Shown: positions 1 through 9,101 of the stretch, one piece after another
Layout: every line of letters begins with the position of its first letter
Position numbering within the stretch: position 1 is the first letter of the stretch
DNA from: Methylobacterium sp. Leaf99
Lineage (GTDB): Bacteria > Pseudomonadota > Alphaproteobacteria > Rhizobiales > Beijerinckiaceae
DNA: 64,000 nucleotides
Reading direction: 5' to 3'
Assembly: GCF_001422375.1 (NCBI RefSeq)
Contig: NZ_LMMU01000007.1
Coordinates: forward strand, 784,184-848,183
Notes under the pieces: model-generated
What the model saw: only the letters and a program-made list of their open reading frames with translations
Told to the model about the DNA's origin: nothing
Database searches by the model: none
Translations under genes and position numbers: made by a program

Positions 1-1730
1 ACGCCGACCTCATCTTCGTCTCCGAGGACGGGCGCCTCGTCTACACCACCACGAAGGGCGCGGATTTCGCCCATGCCCTGTCCGAGCGCGCGTTCGCCGA
101 AACCGGCCTCGCCCGGCTGGTCCAGCGCCTGAAGGCGGGCGAGGCGGACGCGACCCTGTTCGAGGATTTCGCGCCCTACCCGGCCGAGGCCGGTCCCTCC
201 GCCTTCCTCGGGCGGTCCATCGCGCGCCGCGCCAACGTCGCCATGGGAACCGGCCAGGCGGCCGAGCGCGTCGGCTTCGTGGTGATGCGCGTCACGCCGG
301 CCCTGTTCGACCGGACCCTGTCCGATCGCGGCGGCCTCGGCGACACCGGTCAGGTCGTGGCGGTCGGCGCCGACGGGCGCCTGCGCAGCAATGCCCCCCT
401 GGGTGGCGGTGCGACGGCCGGAACCGAGGCCGCGGGGTTCGGCCTGACGCCGGCCCTCCTCGGCACCGGCCACGCCTTCGGCTACGCGGCCGGCGACGGC
501 GAGCGCATGGCGGCGACGGCCAAGGTCTCGGTCATGGGCGCGCCCTGGACCCTGGTCGCCACGCAATCCGACGACGAGATCCTCGGCGCCGTGGCGACCC
601 TCACCCGCGCCCTCGCCCTGGCGGCCCTCGGCGTCCTCGCGGCCACGGCGCTCCTCGGCCTGCTGTTCGCGCGCTCCATCGTCCGTCCCCTCGGCGCCCT
701 CACCCGGGCGCTGGACGCCCTCGCCCGCCGCGAGACCCTGGCCGACGTGCCCGGCGCCGGCCGCACCGACGAGATCGGCGGCATCGCGCGCGCCGTCGTC
801 ACCATCCGGGACATCTCCCTCGAGGACGCGGCCCGGCAGCTCGAGACGAATGCCGCCGCGCGGATGCGCGAGGAATCCGATCGGCGCGCCCTGCTCGCCG
901 ACCTCGCCGACGGCTTCGAGCGCTCGGTGGGCCGCATCGTCGAGACGGTGTCGCAGGCGGCCTCCGGCCTCAACCACGCCTCGGACAGCATGATCAGCGC
1001 CGTGGCCGGGACCGCGCGGCGCTCCGGCACCGTCGCGGCGACGGCGCACGAGACGGCCGGGAACGTCGACGCCGTCGCGGCGGCGGCGGAGGAACTCGGC
1101 GCGACGGTGGAGGAGATCGGCCGTCAGGTCGAGCAGGCCGCCGACATGTCGCGCAATGCCGTGGACGAGGCGAGCCGCACCGCCGAGACCATGCGCCGGC
1201 TCTCGGCCGCCGCCGCCCGCATCGGCGACGTCGTCGGGATCGTCTCGCAGATCGCCGGCCAGACCAACCTGCTGGCGCTCAACGCCACCATCGAGGCGGC
1301 CCGGGCCGGCGAGGCCGGGCGCGGCTTCGCCGTGGTCGCGGCCGAGGTGAAGAGCCTGGCCGAGCAGACCGCGCGCGCGACCACGGAGATCGGCCAGCAG
1401 GTGGAGGCGATCCAGGCCGCCACCGGGGAGGCCGCCGGCGCGATCCAGGGCATCGTCAGCCGCATCGAGGGTATGAGCCAGGTCACCGGCAGCATCGCGG
1501 CGGCCGTCGAGGAGCAGGGCGTCACCACCCAGGAGATCGTCCGCAACATGGGCCAGGCCTCGGCCGGTACCGGGGCGATGACGCAGGACATCGCGGCGGT
1601 GGCCCGATCCGCCGACGAAGCCGGGACCTCCGCCGGACAGGTCCAGCAGGCCTCCGCCGACCTCGCGCGCCAGTCCGAGAGCCTGCGGGCGGAAGTCGAC
1701 GGGTTCCTCGCCACCGTGCGGGCCGCCTGA
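1..1730 (+). CDS. Methyl-accepting chemotaxis protein, 5' end outside window
   Basis: The reading frame is open from base 3, so the gene starts before the window; the first ATG at 243 is internal. The visible part holds the end of a periplasmic sensor domain, one membrane segment near bases 600-680, a HAMP linker ([12 protein letters not shown] onward) and a long methyl-accepting coiled coil. The hairpin tip is recognisable ([19 protein letters not shown], then [18 protein letters not shown]). It would signal to CheA/CheW. The ligand cannot be told because most of the sensor domain is missing. No che genes are adjacent, so this looks like an orphan receptor. Confidence 0.93.
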   Translation, partial: ADLIFVSEDGRLVYTTTKGADFAHALSERAFAETGLARLVQRLKAGEADATLFEDFAPYPAEAGPSAFLGRSIARRANVAMGTGQAAERVGFVVMRVTPALFDRTLSDRGGLGDTGQVVAVGADGRLRSNAPLGGGATAGTEAAGFGLTPALLGTGHAFGYAAGDGERMAATAKVSVMGAPWTLVATQSDDEILGAVATLTRALALAALGVLAATALLGLLFARSIVRPLGALTRALDALARRETLADVPGAGRTDEIGGIARAVVTIRDISLEDAARQLETNAAARMREESDRRALLADLADGFERSVGRIVETVSQAASGLNHASDSMISAVAGTARRSGTVAATAHETAGNVDAVAAAAEELGATVEEIGRQVEQAADMSRNAVDEASRTAETMRRLSAAAARIGDVVGIVSQIAGQTNLLALNATIEAARAGEAGRGFAVVAAEVKSLAEQTARATTEIGQQVEAIQAATGEAAGAIQGIVSRIEGMSQVTGSIAAAVEEQGVTTQEIVRNMGQASAGTGAMTQDIAAVARSADEAGTSAGQVQQASADLARQSESLRAEVDGFLATVRAA

Positions 1731-1811
1731 GTCGGCTTCCCACCGATCGGACGATCCCGGCCCGATCCGGCGCTCGGGATCGCCCGAGCGTCGCACCCTT
1801 GCCGAGTCGTC

Positions 1812-3404
1812 TCAGAAGCTCACCGCCCGGACCCGGCGCACCTGCGGGATCGCGTCGATCTGCTTCACCACCGCCTCCGAGACCGGCGCATCCACCGCGC
1901 AGAAGCAGATGGCGCTGCCGCCCTCTTCCTCGCGGCCGAGGTTGAACGTCGCGACGTTCACCCCGGCGTCGCCCAGGATGCTGCCGAGCCGCCCGATGAA
2001 GCCCGGCTTGTCGTGGTTGCGCACGTAGAGCATGTGGCGCGCGAACGCCGCGTCGATGGCGATGGAGCGGATCTCGATGACGCGGGGCTTGCCGTCGTGG
2101 AACACCGTGCCGGCGGCGTCGCGCGGCATGTCCTCGGCGTCGACGGTGATCCGGATCACCGATTCGAAGTCCGTGGCCGCGCCCTCGCGCTTGATCTCGT
2201 CGACGACGATGCCGCGCTCCCGCGCCAGTGCCGGCGCCGACACCATGTTGATGTCCTGGAGGAACGGCCGCAGCACCCCGGTGATGGCCGCGGACGTCAG
2301 GGCGCGGGTGTTCATGGCGGCCACCGCCCCCTCGTAGGTGATGCGGATGCCCTTGATCGGCGCCTCCGTGAGCTGGCCGAGGAACGAGCCGAGCTTTTCC
2401 GCCAATGCGACGAAGGGTTTCAGGCGCGGCGCCTCGTCGGCGGAGATGGACGGGAAGTTGATGGCGTTGGTGATGGCGCCCTGGAGCAGGTAGTCGGACA
2501 TCTGCTCGGCCACCTGCAGGGCGACGTTCTCCTGCGCCTCGTTGGTGGAGGCGCCGAGATGCGGCGTGCAGATGACGTTCGGGTGCCCGAACAGCGGGTT
2601 CTCCCTGGCCGGCTCGGTGACGAACACATCGAGGGCCGCGCCCGCCACGTGGCCCGAATCGAGGGCGGCGCGCAGGGCGACCTCGTCGACGAGGCCGCCG
2701 CGGGCGCAGTTGATGATCCGCACCCCGCGCCTGGTCTTCGCCAGGGCCTCGGCCGACAGGATGTTGCGGGTCTTGTCCGTCATCGGCACGTGCAGGGTGA
2801 TGATGTCGGCCCGCGCCAGCAGGGCGTCGAGCTCTACCTTCTCGACGCCGAGTTCGACGGCGCGCTCCGGCGACAGGTAGGGGTCGTAGGCCACGACCTT
2901 GAGCTTGAGGCCGATGGCCCGGTCGGCCACGATGGCGCCGATGTTGCCGCAGCCGATGACGCCGAGCGTCTTGGCCGTCAGCTCCACGCCCATGAAGCGG
3001 TTCTTCTCCCACTTGCCGGCCTGGGTCGAGGCATCGGCCTGGGGCAGCTGGCGGGCCAGCGCGAACATCAGCGCGATGGCGTGCTCGGCGGTGGTGATGG
3101 AATTGCCGAACGGCGTGTTCATCACGATGATGCCCCGCGCGGTGGCGGCCGCCACGTCGACGTTGTCGACGCCGATGCCGGCCCGGCCGATGACCTTGAG
3201 GCGGCCCGCCTCGGCGATGACCTTGCTGGTGACCTTGGAGGCCGAGCGGATGGCGAGGCCGTCGTAATGGCCGACGATCGCCGCGAACGCCTCCTTGTCC
3301 TTGCCGAGGTCGGGGATGAAATCGACGTCGATGCCGCGATCGCGAAAGATCTGCACGGCGGCGTCGGAGAGGGCGTCGGAAATAAGCACCTTGGGAGCAG
3401 CCAT
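1812..3404 (-). CDS. serA: D-3-phosphoglycerate dehydrogenase SerA
   Basis: Catalyses the first step of serine synthesis, 3-phosphoglycerate to 3-phosphohydroxypyruvate with NAD. The 530-aa length fits the long SerA type with intervening and C-terminal ACT domains. The NAD-binding motif GCGNIG is at about residues 151-156, INCARGGLVDE carries the catalytic Arg region, and HLGAST marks the catalytic His region. The last 75 residues read as an ACT domain, the usual serine-feedback module. The start MAAPKVLISDALS matches the family N-terminus. It lies downstream of serC on the same strand across a 203-bp gap holding a palindromic repeat, so separate transcription is possible. Confidence 0.97.
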   Translation of the reverse strand: MAAPKVLISDALSDAAVQIFRDRGIDVDFIPDLGKDKEAFAAIVGHYDGLAIRSASKVTSKVIAEAGRLKVIGRAGIGVDNVDVAAATARGIIVMNTPFGNSITTAEHAIALMFALARQLPQADASTQAGKWEKNRFMGVELTAKTLGVIGCGNIGAIVADRAIGLKLKVVAYDPYLSPERAVELGVEKVELDALLARADIITLHVPMTDKTRNILSAEALAKTRRGVRIINCARGGLVDEVALRAALDSGHVAGAALDVFVTEPARENPLFGHPNVICTPHLGASTNEAQENVALQVAEQMSDYLLQGAITNAINFPSISADEAPRLKPFVALAEKLGSFLGQLTEAPIKGIRITYEGAVAAMNTRALTSAAITGVLRPFLQDINMVSAPALARERGIVVDEIKREGAATDFESVIRITVDAEDMPRDAAGTVFHDGKPRVIEIRSIAIDAAFARHMLYVRNHDKPGFIGRLGSILGDAGVNVATFNLGREEEGGSAICFCAVDAPVSEAVVKQIDAIPQVRRVRAVSF

Positions 3405-3511
3405 GACGGCCTCCGGGATTTTGGGGAAAAGGGGATTTTGGGTGACGCGCAGGGCACCTCACCCCCTCCTGCGAATGACCGCCTGCACACGGGGCGCGGG
3501 CAGCGCGGGTT

Positions 3512-3548
3512 CCCTCTCCTTCCAGGAGAGGGAGCCCGTTGCGCCTTA
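3512..3548. repeat. Intergenic palindromic repeat (CCCTCTCCT hairpin), serC-serA gap
   Basis: A 9-bp perfect stem (CCCTCTCCT / AGGAGAGGG, bases 3512-3520 and 3524-3532) with a 3-nt loop, followed by GAGCCCGTTGCGCCT. The same hairpin and right flank recur at 15063-15099 with three mismatches. It belongs to the short palindromic units scattered between operons here. It could act as a weak bidirectional terminator or mRNA-processing hairpin, but there is no U-run. Confidence 0.75.
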
Positions 3549-3607
3549 CGCCGACACATCCGTCGGTGGGAGGGCTGCCTTATGGGGGCAGGAAGCGCGC
3601 CGCAGTC

Positions 3608-4774
3608 CTACGCGGCCTGCGCGAGCTTCGCCTTCTCGGCGGCGAACGCCCAGTCGAGCCACGGCATCAGGGCTTCGAGGTCGGACGCTTCCACCGTGCC
3701 GCCGCACCAGATGCGCAGGCCCGCGGGGGCGTCGCGGTAGGCGCCGATGTCGTAGGCGATGCCCTCGCGGTCGAGGGTATCGGCCATGCCCTTGGCCACG
3801 GCCTCGACGGCCTTGTCACCCTTGGCCAGCACGTCCGGATCGGTGATGACGAGGCACACGCCGGTGTTGGTGTAGGTGGCGGAATCCGCGGCGAGATGGC
3901 CGATCCAGGGCGTGCGGGCCACCCAGTCGTGGACCACTTTCGCGTTGGCGTCGGCCCGCGCGTGGAGCGCGTCGAGGCCGCCGATGCCTTTCGCCCATTT
4001 CAGGGTGTCGAGGTAATCCTCCACCGCCAGCATGGACGGCGTGTTGATGGTGTCGCCCTTGAAGATGCCCTCGATGAGCTTGCCGTCCTTGGCCATGCGG
4101 AAGACTTTCGGCACGGGCCAGGCGGGGGTGTTGCCCTCGATGCGCGCGACGGCGCGGGGGGAGAGCACGATCATGCCGTGCGCGGCCTCGCCGCCCATGA
4201 CCTTCTGCCAGGAGAAGGTCACGACATCGAGCTTGTCCCAGGCCAGCGGCATGGCGAAGGCGGCCGAGGTGGCGTCGCAGATGGTGACGCCCTCGCGGTC
4301 GGCGGCGATCCAGTCGCCGTTCGGCACGCGCACGCCGGCGGCGGTGCCGTTCCAGGTGAAGATGACGTCGTTGTGCCGGGTATCGACGGCCGCGAGGTCC
4401 GGCAGGATGCCGTAGTCGCCGACATGGACCTTCGGCGCGATCTTGAGTTCCTTCAGGGCGTCCGTGACCCATTCGAGGCCGAACGCCTCCCAGGCCACGA
4501 CCTCCACGGTCTTCGGCCCGAGCATCGACCACATGGCCATCTCGACGGCGCCGGTGTCGGAGGCCGGCACGATGCCGATGCGATAGTCGGCCGGGACCTG
4601 CAGCACCGCGCGGGTGAGGTCGATGGCTTCCTTGAGCTTGGCCTTGCCGAGGGCGGAGCGGTGCGAGCGCCCGAGGGCGGCGCCTTCGAGGGCCTGGAGG
4701 CTCCAGCCGGGGCGCTTGGTGCAGGGACCGGACGAGAAATTCGGCACGCGGGGGCGCGTGGTGGGTCGGCTCAT
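3608..4774 (-). CDS. serC: Phosphoserine aminotransferase SerC
   Basis: PLP-dependent transamination of 3-phosphohydroxypyruvate to phosphoserine, the second step of serine synthesis. The N-terminus [16 protein letters not shown] is typical of the alphaproteobacterial SerC, and [13 protein letters not shown] carries the Schiff-base Lys. The ATG at 4774 (MSRPTT) gives 388 aa and has GGAAGG nine bases upstream; the ATG at 4783 (MTTMSRP) directly abuts that Shine-Dalgarno, so it is less likely. A start at 4858 would lie inside the leader RNA. Gene order trmD, serC, serA on the minus strand. Confidence 0.95.
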   Translation of the reverse strand: MSRPTTRPRVPNFSSGPCTKRPGWSLQALEGAALGRSHRSALGKAKLKEAIDLTRAVLQVPADYRIGIVPASDTGAVEMAMWSMLGPKTVEVVAWEAFGLEWVTDALKELKIAPKVHVGDYGILPDLAAVDTRHNDVIFTWNGTAAGVRVPNGDWIAADREGVTICDATSAAFAMPLAWDKLDVVTFSWQKVMGGEAAHGMIVLSPRAVARIEGNTPAWPVPKVFRMAKDGKLIEGIFKGDTINTPSMLAVEDYLDTLKWAKGIGGLDALHARADANAKVVHDWVARTPWIGHLAADSATYTNTGVCLVITDPDVLAKGDKAVEAVAKGMADTLDREGIAYDIGAYRDAPAGLRIWCGGTVEASDLEALMPWLDWAFAAEKAKLAQAA

Positions 4775-4783
4775 GGTGGTCAT

Positions 4784-4850
4784 CCTTCCAGATGAAAGCT
4801 CCTCGTTGGGGAGGAGTGGCCCGCCCGGAGCGATGCACCGCGACCCACCC
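4784..4850 (-). ncRNA. serC leader RNA motif (putative cis-regulatory element)
   Basis: Read on the minus strand, the 67 nt before serC contain GGGTGGGTCGCGGTGC, then GGGCGGGCCACTCC, then a hairpin CTCCTC-cccaac-GAGGAG, and finally CTTTCATCTGGAAGG running into the start codon. This layout matches the serC motif described upstream of serC-serA in Hyphomicrobiales, whose last stem lies near the ribosome-binding site. The match is from memory of the family pattern; a covariance-model search was not run. The ligand, if any, is unknown. Confidence 0.65.
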
Positions 4851-4947
4851 GAAGGCAAGTTTCTTTTTGTGAAGATCAGTCGGCGTTCGACGAATGCCGT
4901 TTGAGGCAGCCTACAGGCGGCGCGTTCACTGCATCACGACTTGTGGA

Positions 4948-5685
4948 TCAGGACTCGGGCGCATCCAGCAGGTCCGGCCGGCGGGCGCGGGTGAGGCGCA
5001 GGGATTCCTCCGCCCGCCACCTGGCGATGGCCCCGTGGTTGCCCCCGGTGAGCACGTCGGGAATCGTTCGCCCCTCCCAGTCCCGCGGCCGGGTGTAGTG
5101 CGGGTATTCGAGGCGGCCGCCCTCGAAGCTTTCCTCGACGCCCGACGCCGCCTTGCCCATGACGCCGGGCAGCAGGCGCACGCAGGCGTCGAGCAGGGTG
5201 AGCGCCGCGATCTCGCCGCCCGACAGCACGTAGTCGCCGATGGAGATTTCCTCCAGGCCGCGGCCTTCGATGACGCGCTCGTCGACGCCCTCGAACCGGC
5301 CGCAGACGACGACGACGCCCGGCCCCTCGGTCAGGGCGCGCACGCGGGCCTGGGTCAGGGGTTTTCCGCGCGGGCTCATGAGCAGGCGCGGGCGCAGGTC
5401 GTCCGCGGGCGCCGCCGCGTCGAGGGCCGCCGCGAGCACGTCGCAGCGCAGGACCATGCCGGCGCCGCCCCCGGCCGGGCTGTCGTCGACGGCGCGGTGG
5501 CGGCCCAGCCCGTGCTCCCGGATCTGGCGGGCCTCTAATGCCCAGGTGCCCCGCGCCAGGGCCTCGCCCGAGAGGGAGTGGCCGAGGGGCCCTGGAAACA
5601 TCTCCGGGTAGAGGGTGAGGATCGTGGCGTGCCAAGCCATGCTCGTCGGAGTCATGCTGTTGGAAGTCATGCTTATCGAAGTCAT
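4948..5685 (-). CDS. trmD: tRNA (guanine-N1)-methyltransferase TrmD
   Basis: Methylates G37 of tRNAs using SAM through a trefoil-knot fold. Recognisable blocks are [13 protein letters not shown] at the N-terminus, [29 protein letters not shown] and [14 protein letters not shown]. The start at 5685 is favoured by GGAG five bases upstream and gives 245 aa, but in-frame ATGs also occur at 5670, 5655 and 5640 because of a 15-bp repeat; [15 protein letters not shown] from 5640 is the family-like start. It is separated from rimM by about 3.4 kb, whereas these genes are usually adjacent. Confidence 0.96.
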   Translation of the reverse strand: MTSISMTSNSMTPTSMAWHATILTLYPEMFPGPLGHSLSGEALARGTWALEARQIREHGLGRHRAVDDSPAGGGAGMVLRCDVLAAALDAAAPADDLRPRLLMSPRGKPLTQARVRALTEGPGVVVVCGRFEGVDERVIEGRGLEEISIGDYVLSGGEIAALTLLDACVRLLPGVMGKAASGVEESFEGGRLEYPHYTRPRDWEGRTIPDVLTGGNHGAIARWRAEESLRLTRARRPDLLDAPES

Positions 5686-5695
5686 GCTGCTCCAT
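5636..5695. repeat. Four tandem 15-bp units over the trmD start
   Basis: Four 15-bp units start at 5636, 5651, 5666 and 5681, each beginning GTCATGCT or GCCATGCT. In the trmD direction each unit supplies an in-frame ATG every five codons, encoding [15 protein letters not shown] and then MAW. Unit sequence varies in the second half, so it is an imperfect minisatellite. Confidence 0.85.
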
Positions 5696-5767
5696 GACGC
5701 GGGCCGGGCCGGCGGGTCAACGCGCCATGGCCCGGCACTTCCGCGGGGCGGCGGCGGTTATCCCGCC

Positions 5768-6520
5768 ATGATGCGCCTCGTCCCCTTCGCCGTCGCCCTT
5801 GTCGCCGTCGCCCTTTTCACCTTGCCGGCCCTCGCCGCCGAGCCCCTCGGGCCGCCGGGCGCCCCGGCCGCCGCCTTCCCCAAGCCCGACCGGCCGGTGG
5901 CGGAGATCATCGCCCCGCTCTGGGCGCTGGAGGGCCAGCGCGACCGCGTCGACGAGGTCGGGCAGGTCGCCCGCCTGATGGGGATCGCGCCGGGCCAGAC
6001 CGTGGCGGATATCGGCGCCGGGAGCGGCTACTACACCGTGCGGCTGGCCGAGCGCGTCGGCCCGCAGGGCCGTATCCTCGCCGAGGACGTGACCCCGTCC
6101 TACCTCGCCGACCTCGAGCGCCGGGTGGCGAACCTCCCCAACGTCACGGTTGTGCGGGGCGAGCCGCACGATCCCCGGCTTCCCCCGGCCTCCGTCGATG
6201 CCGCCGTCCTCGTCCACATGTACCACGAGATCACCCAGCCCTTCGGCCTCCTGCACAACCTGGCAGCGGCGATGAAGCCCGGCGGCCGGGTGGGCATCGT
6301 CGACGCCGACGCGATCCCGTCGCGGCACGGCACGCCGCCGGCCCTGCTCCGCTGCGAGCTCGCCGCCATGGGCTACCGCGAGACCGGGTTTTCGGTCCTC
6401 GACGGCGGCGTCGGCTACCTCGCGATCTTCGAGGCCCCCGCCGTGGCGGCGCGGCCGGAGCCGGCGGCGATCCGGACCTGCCCGGACACGGCGACGCGGG
6501 CCGCCCCGACCCGCCGCTGA
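5768..6520 (+). CDS. Class I SAM-dependent methyltransferase-like protein with signal peptide
   Basis: 250 aa. From MMRLVPFAVALVAVALF through LPALAAEP is a clear signal peptide, cleaved after ALAA or nearby. The mature part holds a Rossmann methyltransferase motif I (VADIGAGSGYYTVRLAE), an acidic loop after RILAEDV, and VHMYHEITQP, as in the predicted methyltransferases of COG4798. The substrate is unknown. An exported SAM enzyme is odd because SAM is cytoplasmic, so the fold may be repurposed or the leader may be a membrane anchor. It is divergent from trmD. The longer frame from 5615 reads through the trmD minisatellite and is not preferred. Confidence 0.8.
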   Translation: MMRLVPFAVALVAVALFTLPALAAEPLGPPGAPAAAFPKPDRPVAEIIAPLWALEGQRDRVDEVGQVARLMGIAPGQTVADIGAGSGYYTVRLAERVGPQGRILAEDVTPSYLADLERRVANLPNVTVVRGEPHDPRLPPASVDAAVLVHMYHEITQPFGLLHNLAAAMKPGGRVGIVDADAIPSRHGTPPALLRCELAAMGYRETGFSVLDGGVGYLAIFEAPAVAARPEPAAIRTCPDTATRAAPTRR

Positions 6521-6589
6521 CGGGCTTCACCCTTCGGTAGTGGCCGGCGCCCTACGGTTCCGTCGGACCTGTTCGACGGGAGACGCAGC

Positions 6590-7378
6590 GTGATCCTCGG
6601 CCTGTGGCTCGACCTTCCGGTCTGGCTGATCTTCACCACCCTCGCCGGCGTGTTCGCCGCCGCCACGGGGCTGTTCGTGCTCCTGAGCAACCTGCGCTGG
6701 ACGCGGCCCGCCGTGCTGTTCGTCGGTACCGGCGTGATCCCGGCCTACTTCACGGCGATCTCGGTGCTGCTCGCCCTGCTGACGGGGTTCGTCGCCAACG
6801 ACGCCTGGGAGCGCCAGCGCCAGGCGGCGCGGGTGGTGCAGAACGAGCGCTCGAACCTGCTCGCCGTCCACGACCTCAGCCTCGCCACCGTGTCGGACAT
6901 GCGCGAAATCCGCACCGCACTCGTGGCCTACGCCGACGCCCTGATCACCGACGAATGGCCGAAGATGACGGACGGGCTGTCGTCCCTGGAGGCGGGCGCG
7001 GCCCTGGGGCGTCTCATGGCGGTGGCGGCCGACCCGAAGCACGACGTCGCCGGACAATCTGCCCACGCCCTGCTGCTCGACGCGGTGATGAACCTGCGCA
7101 CGGCCCGGGGCGAGCGCCTCGCCCTCAGCGATGCCCAGGGCGACCAGTCGAAATGGCTGACCCTGATGGTGCTCGCCGGGCTGACCCTCGTTTCCATCGG
7201 CCTCGTCCACCTCGAACGCCCCATGGCGCAGGTGACGACCCTGACGCTGTTCTCCGTCGCCATGGTGACGACCCTCGGGGTCATCGCGCTCCACGAGCGC
7301 CCCTTCGACGGCCCCATGGCCATGAGCCCGACACCCATCGAGCGGGCGAAGGCGGTGATGCTGGAGGGGCGCGGGTAG
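6590..7378 (+). CDS. DUF4239 family membrane protein
   Basis: 262 aa beginning with GTG, with GGGAG eight bases upstream. There are two N-terminal membrane helices (LIFTTLAGVFAAATGLFVLL and VIPAYFTAISVLLALLTGFV) and two near the C-terminus (WLTLMVLAGLTLVSIGLV and VTTLTLFSVAMVTTLGVIAL), with a soluble middle region from FVANDAWERQRQAARVVQNE. This topology and the NDAW/ARVVQNE block resemble the bestrophin-like DUF4239 family. The function is not known. It is convergent with the downstream GGDEF gene across 130 bp without a recognised gene. Confidence 0.7.
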   Translation: MILGLWLDLPVWLIFTTLAGVFAAATGLFVLLSNLRWTRPAVLFVGTGVIPAYFTAISVLLALLTGFVANDAWERQRQAARVVQNERSNLLAVHDLSLATVSDMREIRTALVAYADALITDEWPKMTDGLSSLEAGAALGRLMAVAADPKHDVAGQSAHALLLDAVMNLRTARGERLALSDAQGDQSKWLTLMVLAGLTLVSIGLVHLERPMAQVTTLTLFSVAMVTTLGVIALHERPFDGPMAMSPTPIERAKAVMLEGRG

Positions 7379-7508
7379 CTGTCGGCGAAGCTGCTGCCTG
7401 TTTGACCCCGGATTTGGTGGAGCGGGTTGGACCCGGCTTCGCGCGACGGACGTGCTCGAACGCGGCCGTGCCGTTCGCCCGGGACGGGGCTCAACCGAGC
7501 GCGTCGTG

Positions 7509-8423
7509 TCAGCCGATGCATTCGATGAACGCGTCGTTGGCCATCATCGACACCCGGTCCCGCCCGCCCGCCTTGGCCGCATAGAGGGCCACGTCGGCCC
7601 GCCGCATCACGCCGTCCATCCCGTCCCGGCCCGACCATGTCGCGACCCCGATACTGACCGTCAGGCCCACGCGTTCCTCCCCCGGCGTGGGCACCCGCAA
7701 CGCCGCGCAACGCCGCCGGACATTGTGTGCCACCACCGCGGCCGCCCCCGGTCCTTGCCCCTCGACCAGCAGCGCGAATTCCTCGCCGCCCCACCGGCAC
7801 GACAGCGCCCCCGTCTCCCGCAGGACCCCCGCGACCGCCCGGATCGCCGCATCTCCCACCGCGTGCCCATGGCGGTCGTTGATGGTCTTGAAGTGGTCGA
7901 TGTCGATCAGGAGCGCCGTCATCGGCGCCTCCGGGGTCGTCCCGTCGACCAGCCGCTCGGCGAGATGTTCGGCCCGCCGCAGGAAGGCACCGCGATTCAG
8001 GAGTTGCGACAGGTGGTCGGTGTCCGCCTGGCGGATCAGCTCCCGCTGCAGGCCGAGCAGGCGCTCGGTGGCGCGCAGGCGCGCGATCAACTCGTCCCGG
8101 CCCGGAGGTTTTGACATGAAGTCGTCGGCCCCGCTGTCGAGCACTTCGCCCAGGCTGCGGCTGCCGTGGGCCGAGGACATCACCAGGATGGCGAGCGGCC
8201 GGGGTGCGTTGGCCAGCAGACGCAGCTGCCAGCACAGTTCGAACCCGTCGAGCGGGTGGGTTTCCAGGCTGGTCAGGACGCAGGCCACGGTCTCGTCGGC
8301 GGCGACGCGGGCGAGCGCTTCCCCGGCATCGGTGAAGCACAGGGCCTCATGGCCGCTCGCCGCCAGAATCTCGGTCACGGACCGATGGATGACCCGGCTC
8401 GGGTCGACGACGACGATGCGCAA
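7509..8423 (-). CDS. Receiver-GGDEF protein with degenerate receiver (diguanylate cyclase)
   Basis: 304 aa. An N-terminal CheY-like receiver (MRIVVVDPSRVIHRS to about residue 120) is followed by a GGDEF domain with WGGEEFALL, so cyclase activity (2 GTP to c-di-GMP) is expected. The usual phosphoacceptor Asp is replaced: the segment reads VLTSLETHPLDG, placing Ser52 where Asp is expected, and only one acidic residue is in the first-strand pocket (VVVDPS). The Lys of the switch region survives (MSKPPGRDE). No RxxD inhibitory site precedes GGEEF. The gene is monocistronic. Confidence 0.88.
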   Translation of the reverse strand: MRIVVVDPSRVIHRSVTEILAASGHEALCFTDAGEALARVAADETVACVLTSLETHPLDGFELCWQLRLLANAPRPLAILVMSSAHGSRSLGEVLDSGADDFMSKPPGRDELIARLRATERLLGLQRELIRQADTDHLSQLLNRGAFLRRAEHLAERLVDGTTPEAPMTALLIDIDHFKTINDRHGHAVGDAAIRAVAGVLRETGALSCRWGGEEFALLVEGQGPGAAAVVAHNVRRRCAALRVPTPGEERVGLTVSIGVATWSGRDGMDGVMRRADVALYAAKAGGRDRVSMMANDAFIECIG

Positions 8424-9101
8424 GGTTGTCCTCAGCCGGGAGATCGATGGCGGAAAGCGAGGGGGTGGAGTTTCCCAAACTGGCAGGGCCGCAGTCCCGC
8501 CGAGGATCTGAACGTGCTGTAAACCATCACGGTGCGCGTCGCAGCCCGTGGATCACGATTTGTCTATACCATCTCGAATTCGTGAGGCGGTTGTATCGAA
8601 TGCGATGGAAATTCCTATCGGCATGTATCGGTGCGCAATGCTTCTTGGGGGCATCGGACGGGAAACGACCGTTTCGGCGGTCGACGTCCTTCGAATCCCT
8701 TTCCCAGGAAGCCCAGACCATGTTCGTCCGCACCCTCGATTTGCTGTGCCTCCGCGTCCTGGGTTCACCGGCCCTCGGACGGGGGGTGCGCGCGGTCATC
8801 GTCGGGGCAGCACGACAGACCCCTCCCCGCACGGAGACCGCCGACGGTCGGGCCGGCACGATGGTCCCGGTCCGCTAGTCGGAGGGATCGCCAAGAGGCG
8901 GAGCGAGCATCGCCCCGGACCCTCTCACCCTGGCGAACGAAGGGATCGGCGCGCCGGGAACACCTGCGTCCGCGGCTTGGTCACGGCTTGGAGTGGGGCG
9001 ACGGCGGCGTTCGCTTCGAGGCCATTGCCGCTCGGAGGCGCAGGGGCGCGGAGCCGACACGACACGGACGCCCAGGGCCATCGCCGGGCGTCGGAGCCCC
9101 C
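8424..9101. other. Gene-poor gap with one possible 52-aa ORF
   Basis: 678 bp between two minus-strand genes. The first part (8520-8700) is less GC-rich than its surroundings. The only candidate is a plus-strand ORF at 8720-8878 starting MFVRTLDLLCLRVLG, with AGGAAG eight bases before the ATG. It has no recognisable family and a low-complexity, Arg-rich end, so I do not call it as a gene. No RNA gene or repeat was recognised. Confidence 0.35.
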
